64,000 nucleotides of DNA, taken from positions 186,001 through 250,000 of the forward strand of contig NZ_JAQGLA010000002.1 of assembly GCF_027853915.1 (NCBI RefSeq), written 5' to 3'. Positions 32,846-41,910 of this stretch are shown piece by piece. Source of the stretch: Saccharopolyspora oryzae (lineage in GTDB: Bacteria; Actinomycetota; Actinomycetes; Mycobacteriales; Pseudonocardiaceae). Each line of letters begins with the position of its first letter. Position 1 is the stretch's first letter. Below the pieces are notes generated by a model. The model was not told the origin of the DNA. It saw only the letters and a program-made list of their open reading frames with translations, and did no database searches. The position numbers and the translations under genes are program-made.

Positions 32846-34056
32846 CAGCGTCGCTCCAGGTTGTTCACCCGCGCCGCCAGGCGGCGGAACTCGCGGAACA
32901 GTCGGAAGATGTCTTGCTTGTTCGGGGTGCCGATCTTCGGCTCGATCCGCTGCTTGTCCGCCGTCATCGACACCTTGACCTCGCGGACGACCTCCTGGAT
33001 GTGCCCGCCCTCGAACTTGCGGCCCAGGTACAGCGAGTCGGCCTGCTGCTGGCTGATCAGCGTGTCGGTGGGGCCGGGGCTGGACAGGATCGCGGTGACC
33101 TTGTCGCCGAGCTTGTAGTGCACGTCGAACGCGCAGCCCTCGGTGTCGATCGGGGTGATGGACAGCTCGCCGGACTCGCCCTTATCTTCCAGCGTCTCGG
33201 TGATCTTCTGATCGAGTTCCTTGTCGTCGCTGGTGTCGCGGCGGTCGACGAACTCCTCCCGGCGGCCCCAGGTGATGCGCTCCCCGGAGTTCTGCCCTTC
33301 CTTGATCTTGCGGGCGGTGCCCTCCCCCTGGCCCCCGGCGTAGACGTAGGTGGTTTCCGGGGCCACCGACCGGAACTGGTAGCCCATCAGATTGCCCAGC
33401 TCCTCGCCGAACTTCACGGTCTCGGTGCGGTCGACGGGCTCGTACACCTGGAACTCGATCTGGTCGTCGACCTGCACGCATCGGAACCCCAGCCCGCCAC
33501 CGGACACCGCGAGGTCCTGCAGCGCGGTCAGCAGGTTCTGCCAGCGCAGCTTGCCGGTGACCGTCTTGCCGATCAGCGGGTCTGCTGCCTGCAGAACCAC
33601 GTTGTCCATGCGGCGCTCGGAGTTCGCGCCGGGACCGAGGTTGGCGTTCACGTAGGTGCGCAGCACCGTCGAGCAGGTGCCGGTGACCACGTGGTTCTCC
33701 TGCGAGCTGTACGGAGGCTGGCTGGCCGTCGGAACCGGGTGCCCCAGCCGCCACGACAGCAGGGCGTTGTCGTCGACGCCCTCCAACCGGATCGTCTTCT
33801 TGTTCACGTCGTGGGTGAATTCACGGCCCTCGATCGGCCCGGTGAACAGGGTGTTGCCGGTAACGTTGGAGATGACCTGGATACCGAAACCCGGTGTGGT
33901 GAGCGGGATCGCTTCCGGCACCCGCTCGTCGATCTCCATCGTCCACTTGCCGATGTCGTTGAACTTCAGGACCGCTTCGAACGAGCGGAAGTCGCTGACC
34001 TGCGCCACGCGCCGCAGCGCACGGTCGCGCACGTAGATCGACCAGTCCGCGCCCAA
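32845..34056 (-). CDS. Siphovirus ReqiPepy6 Gp37-like tail protein
   Basis: A 403-aa minor tail protein resembling the Gp37-like family of actinophages: an N-terminal SIYVRDRALRRVAQVSDFRS and KFNDIGKWTMEI section, a middle baseplate-hub-like region, and a C-terminal coiled coil (LFREFRRLAARVNNLERR). It lies directly after the distal tail protein, the usual position of the tail-associated hub protein. Confidence 0.78.
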   Translation of the reverse strand: MGADWSIYVRDRALRRVAQVSDFRSFEAVLKFNDIGKWTMEIDERVPEAIPLTTPGFGIQVISNVTGNTLFTGPIEGREFTHDVNKKTIRLEGVDDNALLSWRLGHPVPTASQPPYSSQENHVVTGTCSTVLRTYVNANLGPGANSERRMDNVVLQAADPLIGKTVTGKLRWQNLLTALQDLAVSGGGLGFRCVQVDDQIEFQVYEPVDRTETVKFGEELGNLMGYQFRSVAPETTYVYAGGQGEGTARKIKEGQNSGERITWGRREEFVDRRDTSDDKELDQKITETLEDKGESGELSITPIDTEGCAFDVHYKLGDKVTAILSSPGPTDTLISQQQADSLYLGRKFEGGHIQEVVREVKVSMTADKQRIEPKIGTPNKQDIFRLFREFRRLAARVNNLERR

Positions 34057-34066
34057 TGCCGCTCCC

Positions 34067-35575
34067 CTACGCCGTCAGGTACCGGGGCCGGATCGCGGCG
34101 CGCAGGTACGAATCCGTGTTGGAACCCGACATCTCCAGCCGCACGAGGTTGCCGCCGGGCCGCAGCGACCACAGCGCCGAGTCGTTGGAGACGTAGGGCC
34201 ACAGGTTGGTCCCCTCGCTGCGCACCAGGGTTTTCTTGCCGGGCCGGGTGTCGATGATCAGCGACTCGCGGGCGTTGAGCGCCAGCCCGCCGCTGGCGGA
34301 CAGCTCCAGCTTCTTGCCGGTGGTCAGGTTGCGCAGCACGATCGACGACCCCGGGCCCTGCAGGGTCCACACCGGCCACGCCTCCACATCGCCGGGGTTG
34401 TCGATCGAGGACTCGGTGAAGATCTCCGACGATGTGAGCCGCATCGGGAAGATCGGGAAGAACTTCGGGGTCTCGCCGATGGTGAGGGTGACGATGGTGT
34501 CGTTGACGTCCATCCAGTACGGGTCGTGGGCCCGGAATACCACCGCGGCCTTCTGCGCCCGCAACCCGGTGTTGTCGCCCAGCGACTCGTCCATCTCCAG
34601 CCCGGCCGCGTACCGGCAGCGGATCTCCCGCTGGTCGCCCGCCGGCGACTGCACCCGAATCTTGCCCTCGCCGCGCACCGGGTCCATCAGGGCGACGATG
34701 CGCCGCATCTCGCGGCGCAGCTCAGCCTCGGAGCTGTAGGTGCCCAGCCACAGCGGCAGGGTGAACTCGCGGACGTCGTGGCGCACCGACCGCACCCGTG
34801 CGCCCGGTTCGCCGGGCACCACTTCCTCGTCGTACTTCGGCGGTGGCGCGAATCGGCCGGAGACGCCCCAGGACACCCCGAGCACCGTCGAGGTGCCTTC
34901 GGGGTCGATCCACCAGATGACCTCGCCCTCGGACGACGTCAACGACGAGACCGCCGGGCTCAGCGCCAGCGACACCGACAGGTGGCCGATCGTCGACACT
35001 CCGCACGTTGCGGTCCGGGGCCCCGTCGGCGAGGTGGCGGTGACCTGCTCGTGTGCGACCGCCCCGAAGGACCAGCCCGAGGCGAGATCGCCGTCTTCGG
35101 TCATCCCAGCCGGGGGCGTGTAAACGCGGCCACCACCGCCGGCGGTCGCGCCCCACGCGCAGATCAGCATCGAGTTCAGCAGGGTCGGCTGGACCGACGG
35201 CGCGACGTGCAGGTTGGTGGTGGACGCCGCCCCGCCCCACACCACCGTCGGCACCGGCACCGCGTGGTCGACCCCGGAGAACGCCTGCACGACCAGCGTG
35301 CACGAGGCGCTGCTGGTCATCGTGAAGGTGTAGTTCGCACCGTCGGTGCCGTCGACGATGCGGTACCAGACCTTGCCGTTGGACACCCCGGACTGCAGCC
35401 CATCAGCCCCGGCCTGCAACCAGCCAGCCGGGGCGGCCATGTCTTCCGGATCTCCGGTGGCGAAGTGGGTGGCCACCAGCACGTCGCCGACCTGCACCCC
35501 GGCCGGTTTCGCCACCGTGACCGTCGGGGTCAGCTCGGCCTGCGCGGACGCCGCCGAGCGGAACTGGATTGCCAT
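34067..35575 (-). CDS. Distal tail protein with N-terminal beta-sandwich domain
   Basis: A 502-aa protein starting at ATG 35575, overlapping the tape-measure stop as TGATG. Residues about 1-205 form a beta domain (VAKPAGVQVGDVLVATHF, APAGW) that also occurs in the large fibre protein at 50.7-52.9 kb. The C-terminal half (about 245-502) resembles a Dit-like phage tail component (REFTLPLWLGTYSSEAELRR, RMRRI-type helix, then LELSASGGLALNARESLIID). It probably joins the tail tube to the tip. Confidence 0.72.
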   Translation of the reverse strand: MAIQFRSAASAQAELTPTVTVAKPAGVQVGDVLVATHFATGDPEDMAAPAGWLQAGADGLQSGVSNGKVWYRIVDGTDGANYTFTMTSSASCTLVVQAFSGVDHAVPVPTVVWGGAASTTNLHVAPSVQPTLLNSMLICAWGATAGGGGRVYTPPAGMTEDGDLASGWSFGAVAHEQVTATSPTGPRTATCGVSTIGHLSVSLALSPAVSSLTSSEGEVIWWIDPEGTSTVLGVSWGVSGRFAPPPKYDEEVVPGEPGARVRSVRHDVREFTLPLWLGTYSSEAELRREMRRIVALMDPVRGEGKIRVQSPAGDQREIRCRYAAGLEMDESLGDNTGLRAQKAAVVFRAHDPYWMDVNDTIVTLTIGETPKFFPIFPMRLTSSEIFTESSIDNPGDVEAWPVWTLQGPGSSIVLRNLTTGKKLELSASGGLALNARESLIIDTRPGKKTLVRSEGTNLWPYVSNDSALWSLRPGGNLVRLEMSGSNTDSYLRAAIRPRYLTA

Positions 35576-38500
35576 CAGATACCGCCCAGGATTTCCATGC
35601 GCCGGAACTGCTCCCGCAGGTCGATCTCGTCGTTCCCGGCGCTGTACACGGTGAGGTGGTAGTTCACGGTCTTCGAGCCGAGACCGCCGCCCTTGACCGC
35701 GCGCCACTGCTCAGCGGTCAGCACCGCCTCGGGCTTGCCGGTCTTGTTCACCGCGGCCGTGGTGCCCGGATCCAGCCAGCCGCCCGAGTCGTAGCCGTGG
35801 TTGTGGTGCGGGCCGGGGTTGAACCAGCTCGCGCCGTACTTCCGCATGGCGTAGCGGGCACCGGCGATGATGTTGTGCACCGGGTTCCAGATGTCGGTGT
35901 GGCCCGGCAGGGCGTTGGCCGCGAACGTCGTGGGGATGACCTGCATGACGCCGCGCGCCGCGTTCGGCCCCGAGTTGATGTCCTGGACCTGCTGCATGAT
36001 GTTGCGGCCACCTGTCTCGGACATGATCTGCTGGAACAGGCCGAGCGCGTAGTTGGCGGGCCAGCCCAGGATGCGCAGCGCTTCCATGATCCAGCCGTTG
36101 ATGACGCCGGGCGGGGCCGCGCCGCCGGAGATCGGACCGGCCATCATGCCGACCTGGTTGAGCTTGCCGATCGCGCCGTCGATCATCTTGTGCGCGGTGC
36201 GGCGCACCAGGTCCGGCCACAGGTTGCCCTTGTTCGGCGACCACCACGCCCCGTTCACGCCCGGGTCGACCTTGGCCTTCAACTCGTTGAGCTTGCGGAT
36301 TGCCTCCACCGCCGCCGGGTGCGGCCCGAAGTCGATGCCCGCAGCCCCACCAGGGTCAACCGCACCACCCATCGCCTCCGGGGTCATCGCCCAGTGCACG
36401 TGGTCCCAGTGGTCGGCGTTGTCCTTGGCGTAGAAGTGCGGCTGTCCGTTGAGGACACCCGTACCACCGCGCCATTGCGCCGAGATGATCTGGGTGGCGT
36501 TCGGGAACCGCTCGAAAATCCGCTGTGCCGTTCCCGCCCCAGCCGGGACGACGTCGATGGCCTGTCCCTTACCGTGGTAGCCGGAATGCCCAATGCGGTC
36601 CAGGTACGCCGAGGTCACCGTCATCCCCATCTGGCGCGCGATGTTCGACATCGCTTGCCAGGTGTGGCCGCCGCTGGCGAACCCCCACACCGGGCCACCG
36701 CCCGGTCCGTCTCCCGACGCCCCGCCGAGCAGGCGCGGCGCGGGGGTCTTCTGACCGCCGCGGGCAGCCTGGTGCGCGGCGTCGACCGCGCCGAGCCCGC
36801 CCATGTTCGCCACGGCCTTCTTGCTCAGCACGTACTCGCCGGGCATCAGCTTGGCGGGCACCTTGTCCTTGTTGCCCACGCCCGGCACCGGGCCACCGGT
36901 GGCGAACGGGATGGGCTTGGGCTGCAGCTCGGGCTGGCCGAACACCTTGGCGGCGTCGTTCCAAATCGGCACCAGACCCTTGTTCCAGACGTTGTCCATC
37001 ACCCAGCGGATGGGTTCGGCCGCGTAGCCCCGGATGCGATCCCAGTTGATGCGGATGCCCTCGGCGGTGCGGGCGAACATCTCGCCCACCCCGGCCGTCG
37101 CACCGTTCAGCTGGTCGTAGAGACCGCGGATCTCGCCGACCTTCACCCCGATGTGCCCGGTGGTGTTGGTCCAGGAGTTGTTCACCGACTGCGACAGCAG
37201 GTTCGTGTTGGCGTCGAGGTCGGCGTTGCCCGCCTTCAGCGTCCCGTAGTGGGTGGCGGTGATGACCAGCGCCGACGAGCCGATGTGCTGGGTGGTCCGG
37301 TCCCAGGCGCCGTTGATCGACTGTGCGGTGAGGTCGAACGACAGCGCGAGGTCGCCCAGCCCGGTCTTCAGGCCCACGAAGTGGATGCCGTTCACCGTCG
37401 CCGTCGACGCGCCGATGTGTCCCGTGGTGCGTGTAAACGCATCCATCGCGGCCAGCGCCCACGCGCCGAACGCCATGCCCAGGTCGGTCAGCCCCAACCG
37501 CAGGCCGGTGAAGTGCACGCCCGTGATGGTCGCGACTGACGCTGCGGTCTGGGTACTGATCAGCGTCCAGGCTCCGGCGACCTGCTGGCCGAACAGCTGG
37601 TAGGCCAGCGTCAGCGGCGGCAGCGCCGCGCCGTGGTTGGCCAACGCCAACGACAGCCCGGCCAGCGTCGTGTTGGCCACGGTGACCTGGGTGTTGACCG
37701 TGACCAGCGTCTGGTCGAGGGTCTGCAGGGCGAGGTTGAGCGCCTGCACGGCCGCCGTGATCGCGGCGATGGCGGCAGCGTCCAGCGGGAGCATCCCGGC
37801 CGTGCCGGGCGCGCCCGTCGCTGAGCCCGCAGGGGCGGCCCCATCCGCCGGTGCCGTGCTCGCTGCAGCAGCGCCGAGCATCGCGCCCTCGGCCAGCCTC
37901 GTCAGCCCGAAGCCCATCCGTGCGGCGGTCTCAGCGAGGATCGCGCGCGAGCGCGGGTCGTTGTTGATCGGGATGAACGCCTCATCGTCGCGGGCCCGGT
38001 CGCCCACCACCCGCCACGTGTTCGGCGGCACCGTGGTGGCCACCTGCGACGACATCGGCGTCAGCCCCTGCGCCCGCGCCTGGTCCCGCCACATGCCTCC
38101 CGAGGCGTACTGGACGATCGCGCCGTGGGCGTTACCCATCCGGCGGGCCACATCCATGCGGTTCATGGCGCGCCCAGCCTCGACGTTGCCGTCGGGCAGG
38201 TCGATGAGCAGCTGATGCAGCCTGCCGATCTTGGCCACGGCCATGTCGATGTCGGCGTCGATCTTTACGACCTTGCCGCTGGGCAGCACCGCCACGGCGT
38301 GGCCAAACTCATCGGTCTTGATCCGCGCCCCGGCCGCCGCCAACGAAGCGGCGTCGGTCTTGGCGATCATTTCCTGCAGCTTCGGCGGCAGGTTGTCGCC
38401 CGCCTGCGCCGCCATCTCCAGCAGCGACCGGGTGCCCGCATCGACAGCCGCCCGGTTGGCCTCCACCGAGTCCTTGACCGCGAAGTGCGACCGGGCCTCT

Positions 38501-40839
38501 TCCTGGGCGGCACGGATCACGGCCAGCATCGACTGCTCGTGTTGCAGGCCGGCCTGGCGGGCCTCCAGGCTGCCCGCGCCGTGGTTGCGTGCGGCGTCGG
38601 CGGCGGAGCGCTGCGCCTGCTCCTCGCTCAGCAGGGCCTGCCGGTATTGCAGGTCCTTGTCCCAGCCGTTGAGCAGTTCGTTGCGCAGGTCGACCACAGC
38701 CTGGAGGTGCGCCCGCGTCGCCTCGGCCGTCCGGCGCTGCTGATCCTCCAGCTGGCGGGCCTTGACCGCCGAGTTGTCGACCTGGATGCCCATCCGCAGG
38801 TGTGCGGCCTCCAGCTGGCCGATACCGCCGCTGGCGCGGTCGGCGGCCATCTGGGAGTGGTTCATCTCGTCGGAGAACGTGGTGACGCGCCCGGTCGCGG
38901 CCTGGGTGGCGGCGGCCTGCTCGTTGATTTTGATGACCGCCGTCGCCATCGCGCCGACCAGCGTGCCCACCGCCACGGCGGCGGCCACCAGCGGGTGCGT
39001 GGACAGGAACGTCAGCGCACCGTGCAGCCCACCGACCGCCGTGGTGGTCGCCCACAACGCGAGCTTGAACCCGACGAACCCGCCGACCAACGGGACGATC
39101 AACGGGGCCAGGTCACCGATCATCCGGGCCAGCGGCGGAAGAACGGCCGCGACCAGGTGAGCCAGCCCGGTCACCACGGGCTGCAGCTCGATCGCGAGCT
39201 GGCTGAAGGCGCGCCCGACCTCGGGCAGCGCGGGGCCGAGGCTGCGCACGATCTCGCCGAACATGCGCACCACTGCGGACAGGCCCGGGGCCACCGCGTC
39301 GACGACCAGGCGCAACGTGTTGAAGAAGTTGTGCAGCCCGGCCTGGCCCTCGGCACTGCGCAGGAACGCCACCATCTGGTCGGTGACCTGCCGCAGCACC
39401 TGGAAGAACCCGACGCCGTGCTGGTTGGCCGCCGAGAACACCTCACCGACGATGCGACCGACGTTGACCAGCGTCGCGCCCATGTCGCGCAGCACCTGTA
39501 GCGCCTGGTCAATCCACTGGCGCAGTTGCCCGGTTTCCCGCGCGCGAGCGATGAACTCGGCGAACCGCTGCGCCGCAGCACCCGCACCACCGGTCAGGTC
39601 GGCCAGTGCCTGCGAGCCAACCACGCCGATGTCGCGGAACGCGGCCAGCAGCCACGGCATGGCCTGCGTGCCGAGGTTGCGCACGATCAGGTCGATCGAC
39701 TCGAACATCCGACGCACGTCGGCCACGGTCTTGGCCTGGGTGTAGAACTCGAGCACTCGCCGGATCAGGGTGTTGATCTGGTCGGCGACTCGCCCCATTC
39801 CCGCGTGCAGCTCCGGCAGCAAGGCACGGGCCATCTCGCGGAACGGGGCGGCGAGGTTCTGGAACAGCACGCCCTGGACGTGCTGCTGCAGGGCGACGAA
39901 TTCTCCGCGAATCCCAGCCACGGCCAGCACGAACTCGCGTGCCGACGGGGCCAGCTTCCGCAGCGCCTCATCGAGCTTCGCGGCGTCACCGGACGCGACC
40001 GCGCTCAACGCAGCACCGACGCCACGGACACCAACGACCAGGGTGGCCGCAGCCCCCACCCCCACGGCGATCGCGCCGGGGATCATCAGCGCCGCCGCCG
40101 ACGCAGCCACCAGAGCAGCACCCAGCCCTGCGACCCCGGAGGACGTCGCGCCGAGCGCGGCGACCGCAACAACCGCCGCACTCGCGCCAGCCGCCACCCG
40201 CACCGAGCTGCGGCCCACGCGACTTACCACCGCATCCAGCGCCGCCATCGCCAGCAACGCCGCACCCATGTCGACGTCGACGTTGATCGTGGCCGTGCGC
40301 CCCCGGGCCAGCATGTCCAGCCGCGAGTTGGCGACCGCCTGACCCTCGAGCTGCACACCGATTTTCGCCGCACGATCACGTGACGCCTGGTCGATCCGCG
40401 CGGCAATGTCGCGCAGCACCGTCTGGTTGGTGTCGACGTTAATGCGGGCGGTCCGCGGCTTCGCGGCTTGCTCCAGCGACTCGCCCAGTTTCTTGATCGC
40501 CGTGTCGTGGCTGGCGGTGGCCCGCTCCGACTCACGGGTGGCCGCAGTGTGCGCCCGACGCGCCGACGCCAACCGCTCCTCGGCGGTGGCCAACCGCGAC
40601 GCCGAGACGTTGGACTTGCCGCGCAGCTCCTCCAGCTTGGATTCCTCGACCCGGACCTTGCCGGCCGCGTCGAGTTCCTTGTTGCGCGCGGTCTCCACTC
40701 GCTTGGACGCCTTCTCGACCTCATCGGCCGATGAACGCGCGGAAGCGCGGGTCGCGGCCTCTGTCGTCCGCAACCCGCGCAGGTAGTGATCGTTGTCCAG
40801 GCGCAGCTGTCCCAGCAGGGTTCCGACCGACATTGCCAT
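35575..40839 (-). CDS. Tape measure protein with M15-like and SLT-like wall-hydrolase domains
   Basis: A 1754-aa tape measure protein that sets tail length and passes through the tube. Long Ala/Glu/Lys-rich coiled coils open the protein, and hydrophobic stretches occur around residues 210-290 and 600-650. Two enzymatic signatures lie near the C-terminus. HSGYHGKGQAIDVV (about 1415) with HWDHVHWAM (about 1478) is a VanY/M15-like metallopeptidase pattern. GLFQQIMSETGG (about 1596) through ARGVMQVIPTTF is a soluble lytic transglycosylase pattern with the likely catalytic Glu in SETGG. These would open the wall during DNA entry. It follows the frameshifted tail chaperone, the canonical order. Confidence 0.88.
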   Translation of the reverse strand: MAMSVGTLLGQLRLDNDHYLRGLRTTEAATRASARSSADEVEKASKRVETARNKELDAAGKVRVEESKLEELRGKSNVSASRLATAEERLASARRAHTAATRESERATASHDTAIKKLGESLEQAAKPRTARINVDTNQTVLRDIAARIDQASRDRAAKIGVQLEGQAVANSRLDMLARGRTATINVDVDMGAALLAMAALDAVVSRVGRSSVRVAAGASAAVVAVAALGATSSGVAGLGAALVAASAAALMIPGAIAVGVGAAATLVVGVRGVGAALSAVASGDAAKLDEALRKLAPSAREFVLAVAGIRGEFVALQQHVQGVLFQNLAAPFREMARALLPELHAGMGRVADQINTLIRRVLEFYTQAKTVADVRRMFESIDLIVRNLGTQAMPWLLAAFRDIGVVGSQALADLTGGAGAAAQRFAEFIARARETGQLRQWIDQALQVLRDMGATLVNVGRIVGEVFSAANQHGVGFFQVLRQVTDQMVAFLRSAEGQAGLHNFFNTLRLVVDAVAPGLSAVVRMFGEIVRSLGPALPEVGRAFSQLAIELQPVVTGLAHLVAAVLPPLARMIGDLAPLIVPLVGGFVGFKLALWATTTAVGGLHGALTFLSTHPLVAAAVAVGTLVGAMATAVIKINEQAAATQAATGRVTTFSDEMNHSQMAADRASGGIGQLEAAHLRMGIQVDNSAVKARQLEDQQRRTAEATRAHLQAVVDLRNELLNGWDKDLQYRQALLSEEQAQRSAADAARNHGAGSLEARQAGLQHEQSMLAVIRAAQEEARSHFAVKDSVEANRAAVDAGTRSLLEMAAQAGDNLPPKLQEMIAKTDAASLAAAGARIKTDEFGHAVAVLPSGKVVKIDADIDMAVAKIGRLHQLLIDLPDGNVEAGRAMNRMDVARRMGNAHGAIVQYASGGMWRDQARAQGLTPMSSQVATTVPPNTWRVVGDRARDDEAFIPINNDPRSRAILAETAARMGFGLTRLAEGAMLGAAAASTAPADGAAPAGSATGAPGTAGMLPLDAAAIAAITAAVQALNLALQTLDQTLVTVNTQVTVANTTLAGLSLALANHGAALPPLTLAYQLFGQQVAGAWTLISTQTAASVATITGVHFTGLRLGLTDLGMAFGAWALAAMDAFTRTTGHIGASTATVNGIHFVGLKTGLGDLALSFDLTAQSINGAWDRTTQHIGSSALVITATHYGTLKAGNADLDANTNLLSQSVNNSWTNTTGHIGVKVGEIRGLYDQLNGATAGVGEMFARTAEGIRINWDRIRGYAAEPIRWVMDNVWNKGLVPIWNDAAKVFGQPELQPKPIPFATGGPVPGVGNKDKVPAKLMPGEYVLSKKAVANMGGLGAVDAAHQAARGGQKTPAPRLLGGASGDGPGGGPVWGFASGGHTWQAMSNIARQMGMTVTSAYLDRIGHSGYHGKGQAIDVVPAGAGTAQRIFERFPNATQIISAQWRGGTGVLNGQPHFYAKDNADHWDHVHWAMTPEAMGGAVDPGGAAGIDFGPHPAAVEAIRKLNELKAKVDPGVNGAWWSPNKGNLWPDLVRRTAHKMIDGAIGKLNQVGMMAGPISGGAAPPGVINGWIMEALRILGWPANYALGLFQQIMSETGGRNIMQQVQDINSGPNAARGVMQVIPTTFAANALPGHTDIWNPVHNIIAGARYAMRKYGASWFNPGPHHNHGYDSGGWLDPGTTAAVNKTGKPEAVLTAEQWRAVKGGGLGSKTVNYHLTVYSAGNDEIDLREQFRRMEILGGI

Positions 40840-40863
40840 TGAGCCGAAACCCCCGCTATTCCG

Positions 40864-41510
40864 CTATTTCCGCGCCCTGCGGGTCGCCACCCGCGTCTGC
40901 TTCTTCTCGCCGATGGCTTTCATGAACCGGGACTCGAGACTCAGCCCGTTCAGATACCACTTGAACAATCGGGTGGGCATCTCCCAGATCTCGTCTGGGG
41001 TGAGCCCGTATTCACGCCGGAAGTCGGCGAGAATCAGCGTGAAGTGCCGCCGGAGGTTTTCCCATTCCGGGTCGTACGGGCCGCGGCGCGCCGCTCCGCC
41101 CGATTCGCCGCTGCTTTTCCCTCAACCTCGCCGGCCGCGGCCTCACGAGCCGCCGCCTCGTTGGCCTCGTACTCCTCGAAGGCCTCGGGGAAGCCCATCT
41201 TCTCGCCGCCCGCGTTGCGGTAGGCCCACAGCAGCAGGACACCGCACGCCTTCACACCGGGGTTGGCTGCCTCGATCTGGTCGGCGATGTCCTGGCCGAG
41301 AAGCCCTGCCAGCAGTTCCAGAACGTTCTGCTGGGTGGCCTCTTCCTCGGACTGCTGCGCCATCCTGGCCTGCAACGTCACCCCCAGCGGGGTGTCGGTG
41401 GGCACCGGGACGGACACACCGAAGAAGTTGATCGACTCCTTGGGTGCCTTGGACTCCATGAAAGCAGCGACGTCGAACTGCGAATCGACCTTTTGACGTG
41501 CAGTGGGCAT
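40864..41510 (-). CDS. Tail assembly chaperone, long frameshift product (gpGT-like)
   Basis: The zero-frame product (starting at 41510) shifts to -1 at the heptamer G-GGA-AAA (41121-41115) and continues through the overlapping frame to TAG 40866-40864, giving about 215 residues. The -1 part includes YDPEWENLRRHFTLILADF, then TPDEIWEMPTRLFKWY, with protein-like composition and a natural stop just before the tape measure start. Lambda-type tail genes make G and GT in the same way. The long product normally bridges the tape measure and the tube protein. Confidence 0.8.
41034..41510 (-). CDS. Tail assembly chaperone, short product (gpG-like)
   Basis: A 158-aa protein with ATG 41510 and GGAG seven bases upstream. 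It is acidic and helical in the middle (QNVLELLAGLLGQDIADQIE) with an Ala/Glu/Arg-rich tail. Position between tail-tube and tape-measure genes plus the slippery site at 41115-41121 identify it as the gpG-type chaperone. Most ribosomes should finish this form; a minority should produce the frameshifted form. Confidence 0.85.
   Translation of the reverse strand: MPTARQKVDSQFDVAAFMESKAPKESINFFGVSVPVPTDTPLGVTLQARMAQQSEEEATQQNVLELLAGLLGQDIADQIEAANPGVKACGVLLLWAYRNAGGEKMGFPEAFEEYEANEAAAREAAAGEVEGKAAANRAERRAAARTTRNGKTSGGTSR
41115..41121 (-). other. Programmed -1 ribosomal frameshift site (G-GGA-AAA)
   Basis: On the minus strand GGGAAAA lies with the zero-frame codons GGA and AAA preceded by G, exactly the X-XXY-YYZ phasing needed for simultaneous slippage to GGG AAA. 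The -1 frame is open from here to 40864. Confidence 0.8.
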
Positions 41511-41520
41511 GAGGGGGCTC

Positions 41521-41910
41521 CTATTTCTTGCCTTCGATGACTCGCCGAATGCGATCGGCCATGACCTCGTACAGACGCCGCCCTGGGGACAGCTCGTATT
41601 CGAGGAACCGTGCGCTACCGCCCCTGGGGTGGGTGTAGTCGTAGCGCTGGTGCTGCGGGATGGCGTAGTGCTCGGTGCCCCTGCCGCGGGGGTCGCTACC
41701 GGTGGACCCGAAGTGGACCACCGCGACAGGGAACGCCACGTCAGCCCGGCCGGAGCGTTTCAACGCTCCGGATCGGACCGGTACATCAGCGTCGGCCAAC
41801 GCCTTGTCCGCGGCGGCCTCCAGTGCGTCCTCAGACGCTTCCTGGATCGCGGCCTGCACACGGGCGAACCGGGAATCCCAATCCCAGTCCAGGCGCTTGC
41901 ACGTTGCCAC
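41521..41910 (-). CDS. HK97 gp10-like head-tail/tail-completion protein
   Basis: A 129-aa protein resembling the HK97 gp10 family: an N-terminal helix with alternating Ala/Glu (IQEASEDALEAAADKAL), then VRSGALKRSGR, and a C-terminal YELSPGRRLYEVMADRIR. The SGALK segment is typical of the family. It lies after the tail tube gene rather than before it, slightly unlike the standard order. GTG 41910 directly abuts the preceding stop. Confidence 0.65.
   Translation of the reverse strand: MATCKRLDWDWDSRFARVQAAIQEASEDALEAAADKALADADVPVRSGALKRSGRADVAFPVAVVHFGSTGSDPRGRGTEHYAIPQHQRYDYTHPRGGSARFLEYELSPGRRLYEVMADRIRRVIEGKK

Noticed and set aside
35569..37539. 656-codon rightward open frame opposite the tape measure
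   Set aside because: Composition is Arg/His/Gln/Val-rich as expected for an antisense frame in high-G+C DNA; no domains; the tape measure on the other strand is well supported.
41057..41063. Second GGGAAAA heptamer near the end of the tail chaperone
   Set aside because: Zero-frame codons here are GGG AAA, so slipping back one base gives mismatched TGG GAA; the copy at 41115-41121 has correct phasing.
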